Of a stretch of 64,000 bases of DNA, positions 54,650 through 64,000 are shown one piece after another. The notes beneath the pieces were generated by a model. That model saw only the letters and a program-made list of their open reading frames with translations. It was not told the DNA's origin and searched no databases. Where the stretch lies: assembly GCA_010093485.1 (NCBI GenBank), contig MU001493.1, positions 901,599 to 965,598 on the forward strand. Reading direction: 5' to 3'. Position numbers and translations under genes: made by a program. The stretch's first letter is position 1; the number at the start of each line of letters is the position of its first letter. Origin of the DNA: Karstenula rhodostoma CBS 690.94 (taxonomy: Eukaryota; Ascomycota; Dothideomycetes; Pleosporales; Didymosphaeriaceae).

Positions 54650-56420
54650 TCATTTCTCTTCTTCATTATTGTTTTGCTTCTGCTTGATATCGTGATCATT
54701 AGCATCTTGATCAGGGTTCGCCATCTCGTATTCCAGCATCTTGATGAAGTTGTAGAAAACAACGGCGAGCACGGCGCCGGCAGCAGGTCCAACCCCTACG
54801 TTTCATTAGCACGTTGTCTCGACAGCAAGGACACGTCGATGCAACTCACAGTAGATCCAGTGTTCGCGGTCGAAGATGCCCGTCACAACACAAGGACCAA
54901 ACGACCTCGCGGGATTGAGGGAACCGCCGGTATAGTACACGCCAACAAGCTCCGCGACGAACAGCGCGAGTCCTATGCCTACGGGTGCGATGAAAGTTGC
55001 TGTTGCATCGTTAGCGCGGTGGATAGAACAGGATGAGGCCAAAACTTACCCTTGTGCTTCTCCTTTGCCAGCATGAAAATCGTAAACACCAACTCCGCCG
55101 TCAACACCGCCTCGATAAACACTCCCCTCACCAGACTCGTATCCGCACTCAACGTAGTCCTCACATTCAACGGCGTCGGAAACATGACACTAACCAAGAA
55201 ACTACTAAAGATGCTCCCAGCAAGCTGCGCAATCAGCAGCAAGAAGAACCGTACTAGGGACATGGCCTTGGTAAGCAGCATAGCAAAGGTGACAGCGGGG
55301 TTGAAGAGCCCGCCAGATATGCGGAAGAAGATCCAGACGTTGACCATGAGGGAGAAACCGAAGACAAGGGAGATGTACTCCATAACTTGAGTGGAGAAGC
55401 CTGTGTCTGCGCCCGTGGTGGTGTTTGAGGAGCCGGCGGAGTGGACGTTTGCAACCTGGGTGCCGCTAAAGGCAAAGAAGAGAAACATGGTTGTGCCGAC
55501 GAACTCGCCGACGAAAGCCACGAAATCTGTCAGGAGAGCGTCAGTATGCGTTATCGGAGCTGGGCCGGGACGTGGTGATGAGTGAGATCCTCTCAATCAG
55601 GGGCAGGGAAAGACGTAGGACCAAATCCAAGGGGAGGAAGGATCGAACTGGGACGCTGCCGGGGATACGGGTAAGACCTACGGTTCTTTGCATTTGAGTT
55701 CATCCACATCGTCCACGGCAAGCGCATCACTTCCTCCGTGGACGCTGGTCTCCGAGGCGGGCCTCTCCTTCCGCCATCACCATACGCGGCTTTCGGCCTT
55801 CGATAGCCATCGTCGTCATCACGTCCAGTGCCAAAGCCGTAGCTAGCATGGATACGCGGCTTGGTCGGTGTGTCGCTTTCATAGCCATACTCGTAGCTCG
55901 ACCGTCCTCCATCCATGCTGCCATGCCTGCCATGCTCATCAGAGTACCGACGCCCATGCGTAGGCGGCGGCCGAGTGTGTTTTCGAGCGGGACGACGGTA
56001 CGCGCGAGGCCGGTCGTCTTCATCAGAGTAATCTTCTACGTACGGAGAGCGGTGCGAAATAGAACCTCGACTAGGCCTGTACCCACGAGAGTAATACTCT
56101 TCCTCACGTTCTCGGTCGCTGGCATGCGGCACCATCCAGCGGTTGGTGTCTCCTATCGTCTTTGCTCGGTTTCTGCTCTTACCGTCGACTGGACCGGGTC
56201 CCATGCCCATTGTGTTAGGTGAGTTGGGCACCGCGACGGGCGACATCAGCTGCTGATCCTGGTAGCCCACGTGCGCGGCGTTGGGCTGGATAGGCAGCCT
56301 GAGGAGGGCATCGCGGCTGCCATGAGAACCTAGGGGGAACTTGGGGCTTTCGATCATGGTGCCGTCTGCCATGGTCTGGCCATAGTATTGCGGCAGCGAA
56401 CCGGAGTGCTCCTGTGCCAT
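54650..56420 (-). CDS. Aquaporin (MIP family) with a long cytosolic N-terminal tail
   Basis: Exons 56420-55682, 55526-55050, 54999-54850 and 54795-54650; 503 residues. The channel domain starts at about residue 247 (FVAFVGEFVGTTMFLFF) and has six helices and both NPA loops (LFNPAVTF and SLNPARSFG). The Arg after the second NPA is the selectivity-filter residue. The short second loop, NPAR rather than NPxxR with a glycerol-type insertion, fits water channels better than Fps1-like glycerol channels; this is not certain. The first 246 residues are Arg/Asp/Gly/Tyr-rich with PxxP segments and a RRPASTEE stretch. They carry no membrane segment, so they are probably cytosolic and regulatory. The C-terminus is Asn/Asp/Lys-rich. 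Confidence 0.9.
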
Positions 56421-56554
56421 GTATGGAATGTATGTGGATGTGTTTTTGGGAGAGAGATAGACAAAGATGCGGGGCTTGTGGAAGGTACCGTTCCGGGATG
56501 AGGCGATGTGTCTTTGGGGGTATGTTCCGCTTGTGTAAGGACAGATGTGAAAGC

Positions 56555-57018
56555 TCAGGGCTGGTGAGGTGTAGGTATGCGTGACCAGGTGATACACGTC
56601 TGCTTCTCCTGGGTGAGGGATGTGAATGCACAAATGAATGGATAATTCCAGCCAGTGACCGTATGATATACCTTCGCCGTAGCAACTATCATTTCCAAGA
56701 CAGCGGCTAGCCCCTCCATCTCCGGCGTTAGGTCTTCCCACCCAATCTCACCTGTAGTCCTTCCTTTTCTCCCAACCACCCATTCGTTGATCGGGACAAC
56801 CGCACCCTGGATCTTTCCATCGCACTCTTCGCAAAGACCTCTATGACGTCGAATACGCACTTCTAGACACTGCCCTTCAAGGTCGTACCCAGGCCGAACT
56901 CATGCTGGGCCGACCAATGTAATCTTCCGAAACGGGAAGACATCGTCTGCGCCGTTACGGCCTTGGAACTTGTCTTTGGAATGCAAGCTGTGACCATGTA
57001 TTTGGTTTTGGAAACAGG
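56555..57018 (-). pseudogene. Relic or spliced ORF with one in-frame TGA, CxxC motif
   Basis: A frame open from about 57018 continues through one TGA at 56902-56900 and on to a stop at 56555. Both halves look protein-like: DKFQGRNGADDVFPFRKI before the stop; RPGYDLEGQCLEVRIRRHRG, LCEECDGKIQ and EGLAAVLEMIVATAK after. An ancestral CGA (Arg) changed to TGA by C-to-T would explain it. The frame opens just after a CTAG that could be an acceptor. After VATAK a GTATAT donor and a CCCAG acceptor could remove 66 nt in frame. It lies between the aquaporin and LysRS genes. I do not recognise the family; a live gene with several introns is possible. Confidence 0.35.
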
Positions 57019-57699
57019 ACCAGGGGCATTGCCGTACTCGCTAGCGTTTGTAAGTTTGGCGAGGATTTCAGTGTACTTTGCTTCTGAGGGGGCCGCGTGA
57101 GGGAGTATCCCTGCTCAGTTCGGTGGATAGACCCTGTACAAAAACGGTCGCAACGCTCAAAGTCGGACAACGCCTGAACGCCGGGAAAGGGTCTTTTTCT
57201 GTGGACGCGCCAGCTATGACGGTAGTTTTGCTTAGTGTTTCAGTATTTTCGGTGTGATGTCATATGCGCTGGTTTGCCGGCGAGGTAGCGGTATTGTTCC
57301 CGTGCTACGAGTAAAGTGACACTCTCAGGGCAGCAGCCGAAAGATAAACTGAAGGTGTCTGGTGTGCTGGCATTACAATTGCTTTTGTCGCTACTTCTTC
57401 CGTTTTTGACAAGCGCCATAGCACTAGCACAAGACGTGAATGACAAGAGCCCGGTGAACGGGTTGCAACCACCTAGACGGAAACAAGATTAGCGAGCACG
57501 CACGATTTGCTGTCAATCCCTATCGTCCTGAGAGGTCGGTTTAGTGGGCCCAGTAACAGGAAGGTCTGGATGCTCTGATGGTCGTCGTTCGGCGTTTGCC
57601 AAGCTACAAATACACTAGATATACACCACGTACCTCGGTATCCTGACACATATATCTATTCTTACACGGCGCACTAGAGCCTTCCTGAGTCGTGCGGTT
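57019..57699. other. Intergenic, no gene seen
   Basis: About 680 bp. A minus-strand frame at 57240-57446 has no motif. The left part (57019-57170) may belong to earlier exons of the relic ORF at 56555. Confidence 0.45.
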
Positions 57700-59476
57700 C
57701 TACTTGTTCTTCGCGATGCTGACCACGTTCCTCAAGGTTCCGAAGGGAAGCACGTCAGCGATCCGCTTCTTATTGGCGAACAGCATGACCAAGCGGTCCA
57801 GGCCACATCCCCAACCCCCTGTAGGTGGCATGCCCCATTCCAAGACCTCGAGATAGCTCTCATCCACTTCTCTGCTGCCTTGCTCCAGGTCAGAATGGAA
57901 TTCTAGTTGTTGCATAAACTTGCGTCGCTGTTCGAAAGGTGAGTTTTCCTCTTCATAGGCATTGACGTATTCGCGGCTATTGATGAAAAGCTCAACGCGC
58001 GATGCGATACGCTGGTTGGTAGTGGGGCAGACGTAAGACTTGGACAATGGCGAAAGCGCTTCAGGATGGTGTGTGATGAAAGTAGGGTTGATGCAAAGGG
58101 GCTCGATGTATTCTTCAGCGAGTGTATCAAGCAGGCGGGGGAGGGTCGGATTTGGCGGAACGGTGATGCTCAGATCATTGAACATGGCGATGAGGTCCTG
58201 AGTGGCGGTAGTCGAGGAAAGATCGGGTAGTGATCGTCCGCAAGCCTGCTCGATTGTCGGGATGAACGGCAGTTGGGCGAAAGGAGCTTTGAAATCAATA
58301 CCCTCGGGCTTTTCAAGGGAAGGAAAATAGCTTGATCGGAGGATTTCCACAGCATTATCCAGACCACAGACAAGCTTCTCTGTTCTATCGATCAAAGCAG
58401 GAAGAGTAGCCCCGACCTCATAAAACTCACAGGTGGAGAATTCAGGATTGTGAGTGTTGTCCACGCCTTCATTTCTGAAGACGCGACCGATCTCAAAGAT
58501 CTTGTCTTGCCCTCCAACAATGAGCCTCTTGAGATTCAGCTCCGGTGCTATCCGAAGCCGAACAGGCGTGTTCGAAAGCTCATTTGCAACAGTCTCGAAA
58601 GGCCTAGCGATAGCTCCTCCGGCGTTCACGTCGAAGATGGGTGTTTCCACCTCTAAGAATTCGCTTTGTACCAATGATTGGCGTATGAAGTCATAGATCA
58701 AAGCACGCAGGCGGAGAATATCGCCCGGCTCGTTATTCGTGAGCTGATGCAGATGAGGGTTACGAGCGAGCGTCTCAGCACTCTCAACCTTTTCCGGAAG
58801 ATGATGAAGACATGGCGCAACTATGTTGGGCACTTGAAGCGCCAGGAGCGACAGTTGTCCAGTCGATGTCCGTATTGGCTGTCCATGAAAGGCTGTGACA
58901 GTATCAGATGCGCGCTTACCAAAACGTGGTGCAAGCTACTTACACACCCAGTCGCCGCGGCCAACCACTTTCTTGAATGCCTTGAAAGCTTCCAGAGCCT
59001 CATCATAGTTCTCGAGCTTCTTCACCTCGATCATAATTTGCAGCCGAAGTGAGTCACGCTCGATATCGAGGAACATCAGCTTGGAGCCCAGCATTCGCAC
59101 TGACCGAACTCTGCCTAACATTATCAACGCTTTGCTGCACATCTAAAGAGAGGTCCGTCGTACCAAATACAGATACCCGATCAGGGTTCTCCGGTAATTC
59201 GTCGTACTGAGCGTGGAAATCCTTCAGTGACATGTGTTCTCCATTGGCGTGATTTGCCAGTCGAGGATGGTACTCGCTCAACGGCTTCATCTTGCGCAAC
59301 TGTTCCAACCGCTTCTGCTTCTCGACATCGTGTCGACCAGTGTAGGCATCGGCGGCGATTGTCTGTGCAAACCTTCTCTGGAAGGCGCAGTATGCGGAAG
59401 CGAGTTCCGGCTTCACAGCAGGCTGCAGGCCGCGATTAAGGTATGGTCGGAGGAAATGGAGCGTAGATCTACTCAT
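57700..59476 (-). CDS. MSK1: Mitochondrial lysyl-tRNA synthetase, class II
   Basis: Exons 59476-59164, 59114-58944 and 58892-57700; 558 residues. It charges mitochondrial tRNA-Lys. The N-terminus (SRSTLHFLRPYLNRGLQP) is basic and fits a mitochondrial presequence; the cytosolic enzyme has a different, Lys-rich extension. An OB-fold anticodon domain is at about 95-170 (RVSVFG joined across intron 1 to RVRSVRMLGSKLMFLDI). The class II catalytic core has motif 1 around FLEVETPIFD, motif 2 VFRNEGVDNTHNPEFSTCEF and motif 3 GWGCGLDRLVMLF. The first intron (GTACGA donor, TTAG acceptor) must be removed to rebuild the OB fold, since its reading frame is different on each side. The second has a GTAAGT donor. 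Confidence 0.93.
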
Positions 59477-62299
59477 ACTTGCACACGTGTTAGTACAAGC
59501 ACGAATACAGATGTGATGAAGCTCAGGGTACGAGGGGAGTGTCAGAATTTTGAGGATTGTGAGATCAACCGCCAGAACTGGCGTCATTCGCAACGGTTCT
59601 AAGGTTATGTGTTTGATCATCATGAAGTGAAGCTGCTAGGCCGATACAGCGTGAGGGCAGGTGCTGGCCGTTTCCCGGTGTGCAAGAAAACTTTTCGAGC
59701 TCCATCGTACGCGCCATCCTGCCATCAATCGCATGCCTCGGCCCGCGATGGTATAGAGAATACAGGTACATACCTGCTGTAGCCTCAAGGAGCCCCAATG
59801 ATGAGGGGCATGCCGTCTCGTGAGAGTGTGAAGAAGAGTGGGCCGGAGCAAAGCTCGACAACTTTGAGCTACCGCTTACGTGATCATGCGCACTGGCCCC
59901 TGACGAACCTTTGGGAGCACGCCTACGGCACTACAAGTATAGTTTTGGAGCAGCATAATTAGACTGAACGCTTGAAGCGATCACAGCAAATTGAAGGCGT
60001 GGACGGTGCCACCGAACTGCAGCCTTCCGTTGAGGCATGATCAGTTGATGCGTCGCAGTTTACTCGCCCTGGGAAGACACAAGTCACACCTGCACTCACA
60101 TTCATTTCCCAATGTTCAGGCGATAGGTACAGGTCTCACAATGACATGACACGTATCGGCCGCAAAAGCTAAGGTGGCGAGACGTGCGCTCCAGATGCTG
60201 AGAAAAAGCTGAACCCAAACGCATTTGACTTCTGGGTCGCAAGAGAAGAGGCATGCCACATCGCAATAATGGCGCCTACGGCAGCGAATTACACGGGTAA
60301 TTTGGCAGCAAAACTCGTGTCACGATTCGAAGCTATGAAAGCAATTTGAAAGTGCGGACGGTGCCAGCGTCTGGCGGGGCACTAGGCGTCGCGATTCACT
60401 TCGCACGCGCAGGGAAGACACAGGTCGCACTCCCATGCAATGATGAAACATGTTTCCGTCGTACTTTACTTGACAACAGTTTCCTGCCTTGCCAAGAGTA
60501 ACTTGATAGCGCTAGAGTGGTCTCGCCCTTTCTAAGGCATCTTGTAGCCTCATCAGCTCCTTTCGAGCCGATCAACAGGGAAAGTAGCCCTCCGCAACGC
60601 CGCAGCACGGTCTCCATCAAGTGAAATGTGAGCCCCCCTCACTGCCGAACTGGTTCCATCGGCGACTGTCTTAAGGTATCGTTGACGCGCACGACGTCTG
60701 CTGGGATGTAAGTGCGAATGCAACTTCAGAACTAGCTAGACGGCAGACGAACCGGCTGGACACGATAGCAGCGCGGAAGCACATTGAAAGATGACGTCGG
60801 TCGCTTGCGTCCCGTTCAGAAATGTAGCATTTACGACAGCGGCCATGTTGTAAACGCGACTCGCATGTACGGCGGTGCGTAGGGGAGAAAGCTGCGAGAA
60901 GATGTGAGTAGCAAAAAGAATGGCAGCTGCGGTTCCGCTGCACCCGCGCTGTACTTTCCTACTCCTGTTCAGCAGTGGCTGTTGATCCCGAACACTGCAG
61001 GCTGTGTGTGCGTCGTACTCTTCGGCGTCACGCCACGCTGAGCGACAACAACTCGCATCGCTTCATCTGCCCAGTGCGACTAAAACAAGCCTAGGTGTCT
61101 TGTTGCGGCTCCTCTCCTCGCGCCGCACCAGGCCTGCCGGGATAGCCAAGCTGCCTCCCCTCTGCCACCTCCATCTCGAGCGTTGAGAAGCGAGTTGGCA
61201 TTGTTCGTCACAGCGCTGGCAACGGCAGCACAGCACAGCTCGTGTTCGATGCTCGAGGTATATTCGGGGTGCGGACGGTCCACGGCAGCCTCGAGCTGCG
61301 TTCGATTGGGCGACCGATGGATAGCGCACGACGGGGCGGGAACGCGTCGCAACACGACACGCCCCTCCACAATGTGCTCGACAGACAAACACCCCGACAG
61401 GCAGTAAGCCAGACTGCAGGCAATTCAGCGTCCGCCCTACACAGCCTCTTACATGACAACCACAGGCACCTTCCTCAACGCGTCGCCAACAGCAAACGGC
61501 ATCAATGAAAGATCAATGGACCAGCAAAAATTGCCCCAGTCAGGCCCCCGAAGGAGACTGAAGTCATTCCCAGCTCCGCGCTGTGCAATGCAGGCGAGAA
61601 TGACTGGTTCCTCAATGCTTGAGCTGAGGGAACCCCAAGAAGGTAAGTATGCAAAATCAGAGAGGAGGCAGAGGGGACGCGACCTTATATACCCGACTGG
61701 TGTGCCAAGCCCTGGACGATCACGTGAGAGGGCACGGACAATGGCTGCCTTGCACGACTCAAAGGGTTTAGCGTCGTCTGTGGGTGCGGGAACCTCGGCT
61801 AGAGAGCAGTCCACGTTCACATCTTCACCCATGCCGTGTCATGCAAACATTCCAGGCAATGCACATTAGACCAACAGCCACCGACGTCAGTACTCCAACA
61901 AACGTCAGCTGATGGTAGTATGCTATGTCAACACCAGCAGCCGAGGTTGTTACAGCAGTCAGATTACTCACCAATCAGCACGACCAAGCTTATACACCCA
62001 CTTCAACACCAACATGCAATGTGCTGACCGTCAGCACACATACTGTAGAGATGTGCCTCTCGTTCTGACAGTAACAATATGGAATACCACTCGATCTGTT
62101 GACTACCAACGACAATCAAAGCCCTGCAGATAGGAGCCTCAGAGCACAGCTTCCTTGTGCGAGAAACTAATCTCATCTTCCTCGCACGCCAAACAGTAGA
62201 CAAGTCGATACTAGAGCGCAAGGATCTTATAACAACACCAACATCCTTGCCGTTGATCCGCAGCTGCGCATCCACTGAACCCCCTTGATGATCACCAAA
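59477..62299. other. 2.8 kb gene-poor stretch with an old duplication
   Basis: No gene can be supported. It contains two diverged direct copies at about 59920-60100 and 60272-60440 (separate entry). A plus-strand frame at 61453-61869 and a minus-strand frame at 61449-61832 overlap; both are without motif. The last 200 bp before 62300 are the promoter of the hydrolase gene. Confidence 0.5.
59920..60440. repeat. Diverged direct repeat, two copies about 350 bp apart
   Basis: Copy A (about 59920-60100) and copy B (about 60272-60440) share blocks in the same order: GCCTACGGCA, a TTTGG..GCA block, AGCAA(A/T)TTGAA, GGACGGTGCCA, GCGTCGC and GGGAAGACACA. Offsets of 341-357 bp show small indels. It looks like an old duplication or two copies of a small dispersed element. 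No terminal inverted repeats are evident. Confidence 0.65.
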
Positions 62300-63249
62300 A
62301 TGGCGACTTACGAGACCGCCGAAGACAAATACATCACCATCAACTCGATCAAATTTGCCTACCGCCGCTTCGGCACGCGCACCGGCGTCCCCCTCTTCCT
62401 CCATATGCATTTTCGCGGCACAATGGACCATTGGGACCCCACCTTCATCAACCCGCTCGCAGCAACCCGGCCCATCCTTCTCCTCGATAACGCGGGCGTC
62501 GGCCGCTCAGACGGCTCAATCCCCACAACCTTCGTCGGCTGGGCGCAAGTCGTCCTCGACTTCTTCGCCGCGCTCAACCTCTCGCAGGTCGACGTCCTGG
62601 GCTTCAGCATGGGCGGCTGCGCCGCGCAGATGATTGCGCTGAACGCGCCAAAGGGACTGGTGCGGCGGCTGATACTCGCGGGCACGATGCCGAGCACGGG
62701 CGAGGGCACGGTGGTGGCGGCGGATCTGGGCCCGTTTTTGATGATCAGGGATGCGGTGAGCAGGGAGGAACAGAAGGCGGGGTTCCTGGAGAGCTTCTTT
62801 GCGCCGAGTGAGAGGAGCCAGGCTGCTGGGGACGCGGCGTTCGAGCGCATATATGCTGCACGACCGAAGCGGGCTGACTATGTGGCTGTGGAGGACGCGA
62901 AGAGGCAGGGGTTGGCGTTTGTGAATTTTCAACATCCAGCCAAGGCAGATGAAGGGTCGTATAATCGGCTGGAGGAGTTGAAAATGCCGGTGCTGATTGC
63001 GAATGGTGAGTGTCTTCTCAGGGAAGAGTTCGAAAAGTGCTAACCACGATGTTAGGTCACGACGATCTGTTAATGCCAACAAAAAACAGCATCGTAATGT
63101 ATCGCCAGCTGGAGAATGCAAATGCGCAGCTGCATCTGTATCCTGACTCTGGCCACGGGTTCTTGTATCAGTATGCGGCGCACTTCTCGAAGCTTGTCAA
63201 CGATTTCTTGGATGATGCGAGCTTGACGCCGGTGACCAGTCACCTCTGA
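62300..63249 (+). CDS. Alpha/beta hydrolase
   Basis: Exons 62300-63005 and 63056-63249 with a GTGAGT donor, GCTAAC branch and TTAG acceptor; 299 residues. The catalytic triad can be placed: Ser103 in GFSMGG (nucleophile elbow), Asp in HDDLLMP and His in DSGHGF. An LLLDNAGVGRSDG strand-loop and the HMHFRGTMDHWDP segment, where a HGxxGS-type oxyanion motif is usual, are family features. There is no signal peptide, so it acts inside the cell. Relatives are annotated as hydrolases of unknown substrate, sometimes near secondary-metabolite genes; none is seen here. Start 62300 has a good context (CAAAATGG); an ATG at 62288 would add four residues. Confidence 0.88.
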
Positions 63250-63447
63250 GTGTGGCAGGCCTAGTACGATCAAACAGGCAAAGTAATGATTTCACAGCTA
63301 TGTTCAGAAAGTATACCTCATAATAACTCATTCCATACATGCTCCCTTTTGGTCTACTACGAATGATCATGGTCTCATGTTCCTCTCTAGCATCTCTTAC
63401 CCTTGCAGACGTTGCGTTTTGGCCTGGAAGGTCTGGTCTTCCTGTTT
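63250..63447. other. Short intergenic space
   Basis: About 200 bp at the 3' side of the hydrolase gene, AT-rich. No gene seen, although a frameshifted end of the next ORF may reach to about 63390. Confidence 0.4.
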
Positions 63448-63690
63448 TTAGTCGGCTTTGCTGGCTTGTGTCTGGATCGGTCTAGCCGGCTTCTTCGTTC
63501 TTACTGGCTTCAGCGCCTTTCTCGTCTTCGTCTTTGTAGGCTTGTCAGGCTTAGAAGTCTTGGTCGGCCTCGTTGGCTTATGTGTCTTCGTCGGCTTGTT
63601 TGGAGGAAAAAGCATAAAAGTAAAACTGCGAATACGGCCACGCCGAAACGAGAGAACGAAGGAGAGCTTGCTAGTAGGAGACAACATCAT
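63448..63690 (-). CDS. Possible Lys/Pro/Thr-repeat protein, incomplete
   Basis: A minus-strand frame with two adjacent ATG codons (63690, 63687) has KPTKTHKPTRPTKTSKPDKP-type repeats after a basic, hydrophobic start (SKLSFVLSF). It ends at 63448, but the repeat pattern continues in another frame (KPAKPTKNRKT, then RPSRPKRNVCKGKRC) to a stop near 63390. Either a very short intron (about 40 nt, GTAAGA donor) or a frameshift separates the two. The other strand is also open but would be all Leu/Val/Gly. A secreted or wall-linked protein is possible; the call is weak. Confidence 0.3.
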   Translation of the reverse strand: MMLSPTSKLSFVLSFRRGRIRSFTFMLFPPNKPTKTHKPTRPTKTSKPDKPTKTKTRKALKPVRTKKPARPIQTQASKAD

Positions 63691-64000
63691 TAGTTCCGAC
63701 GATCACTCGCCTTTGGTACGAATCGACGGAGCTCATCTACACAGTCGCGGTAAGTTCACTGTTCCTGTCGGTGTCGCACATGTCTCAAGATCTCATCAGT
63801 ATCATCCGGGGCGTTGCGTCACAATTCCAGAGTGTATGTATGTCATACGGACTACCTAGATAAGGACTTGTATGATCGTGAGAGACGAATACCCCAGGGC
63901 CCTCTCGAAGCAGTCGAAACAAAACATGCTACATAGCGCGAAACGTGTTGAGATAGAGACGGATGTCGGAGATGATGTTCGGTGTAAGGCTTGCAGGCCA
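63691..64000. other. Right edge of the window, no gene seen
   Basis: About 310 bp. A GTAAGT sequence at 63750 on the plus strand may be a donor for a gene running off the window, but no coding frame with a motif is visible. Confidence 0.4.

Noticed and set aside
61449..61869. Overlapping frames of 127 and 138 codons on opposite strands
   Set aside because: Neither has a motif or splice structure, and there is no reason to prefer one strand.
1..64000. tRNA genes, CRISPR arrays, bacterial-type operons
   Set aside because: No B-box-like GGTTCGANTCC in a tRNA context was found by eye; CRISPR and operons are not expected in this nuclear fungal DNA and none was seen.

Overview
The window is nuclear DNA of a filamentous ascomycete (Pezizomycotina). 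Most genes are broken by short introns (about 45-130 nt) with GTRNGT-type donors, CTAAC-like branch points and YAG acceptors. The gene set includes a NADPH oxidase of the NoxA type, a PAS-containing hybrid histidine kinase, an S1/P1 nuclease, a TINA/ADIP homologue and a Clr5-domain protein. Gene density and protein style suggest Dothideomycetes, but that is inference. Exon joins below were worked out by hand; in every multi-exon gene the reading frame closes over all joins.

Layout. 0-10 kb: an RRM-like remnant, a secreted glycosylasparaginase, two unknown proteins (one probably mitochondrial), an S1/P1 nuclease, a two-domain VOC extradiol dioxygenase-like enzyme and a PHS1-type 3-hydroxyacyl-CoA dehydratase. 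10-20 kb: a TINA-like coiled-coil protein, a protein with an AMPK-type glycogen-binding (CBM48-like) domain, a GH43 exo-galactanase-like enzyme and a small ABM-domain protein. 20-30 kb: noxA, a 3.4 kb gene-poor stretch, a four-helix membrane protein of the DUF7727 type and a protein with a degenerate PHD-like finger. 30-40 kb: a relic ORF, a tandem GFA-domain protein, NOC2 and VPS28 on a shared 225 bp promoter, a family-16 methyltransferase and xylitol dehydrogenase. 40-50 kb: a Clr5-domain protein, a 1501-residue hybrid histidine kinase and a WW-domain protein. 50-64 kb: a CYSTM protein, a TDG/MUG DNA glycosylase, an aquaporin with a very long N-terminal tail, a second relic ORF, mitochondrial lysyl-tRNA synthetase, an old segmental duplication, an alpha/beta hydrolase and a Lys/Pro/Thr repeat ORF.

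How the genes work together. Most are unrelated housekeeping or lifestyle genes, and I see no secondary-metabolite backbone gene or defence island. Loose themes are plant biomass use (GH43, xylitol dehydrogenase, secreted nuclease), redox and signalling (NoxA, histidine kinase), and ribosome or protein synthesis (NOC2, LysRS, a possible eEF2-type methyltransferase). I did not find a convincing new system. The points most worth a second look are the relic ORFs with single in-frame stops, a PHD finger lacking one zinc half-site, an aquaporin whose tail is about half the protein, and altered conserved residues in the S1 nuclease.
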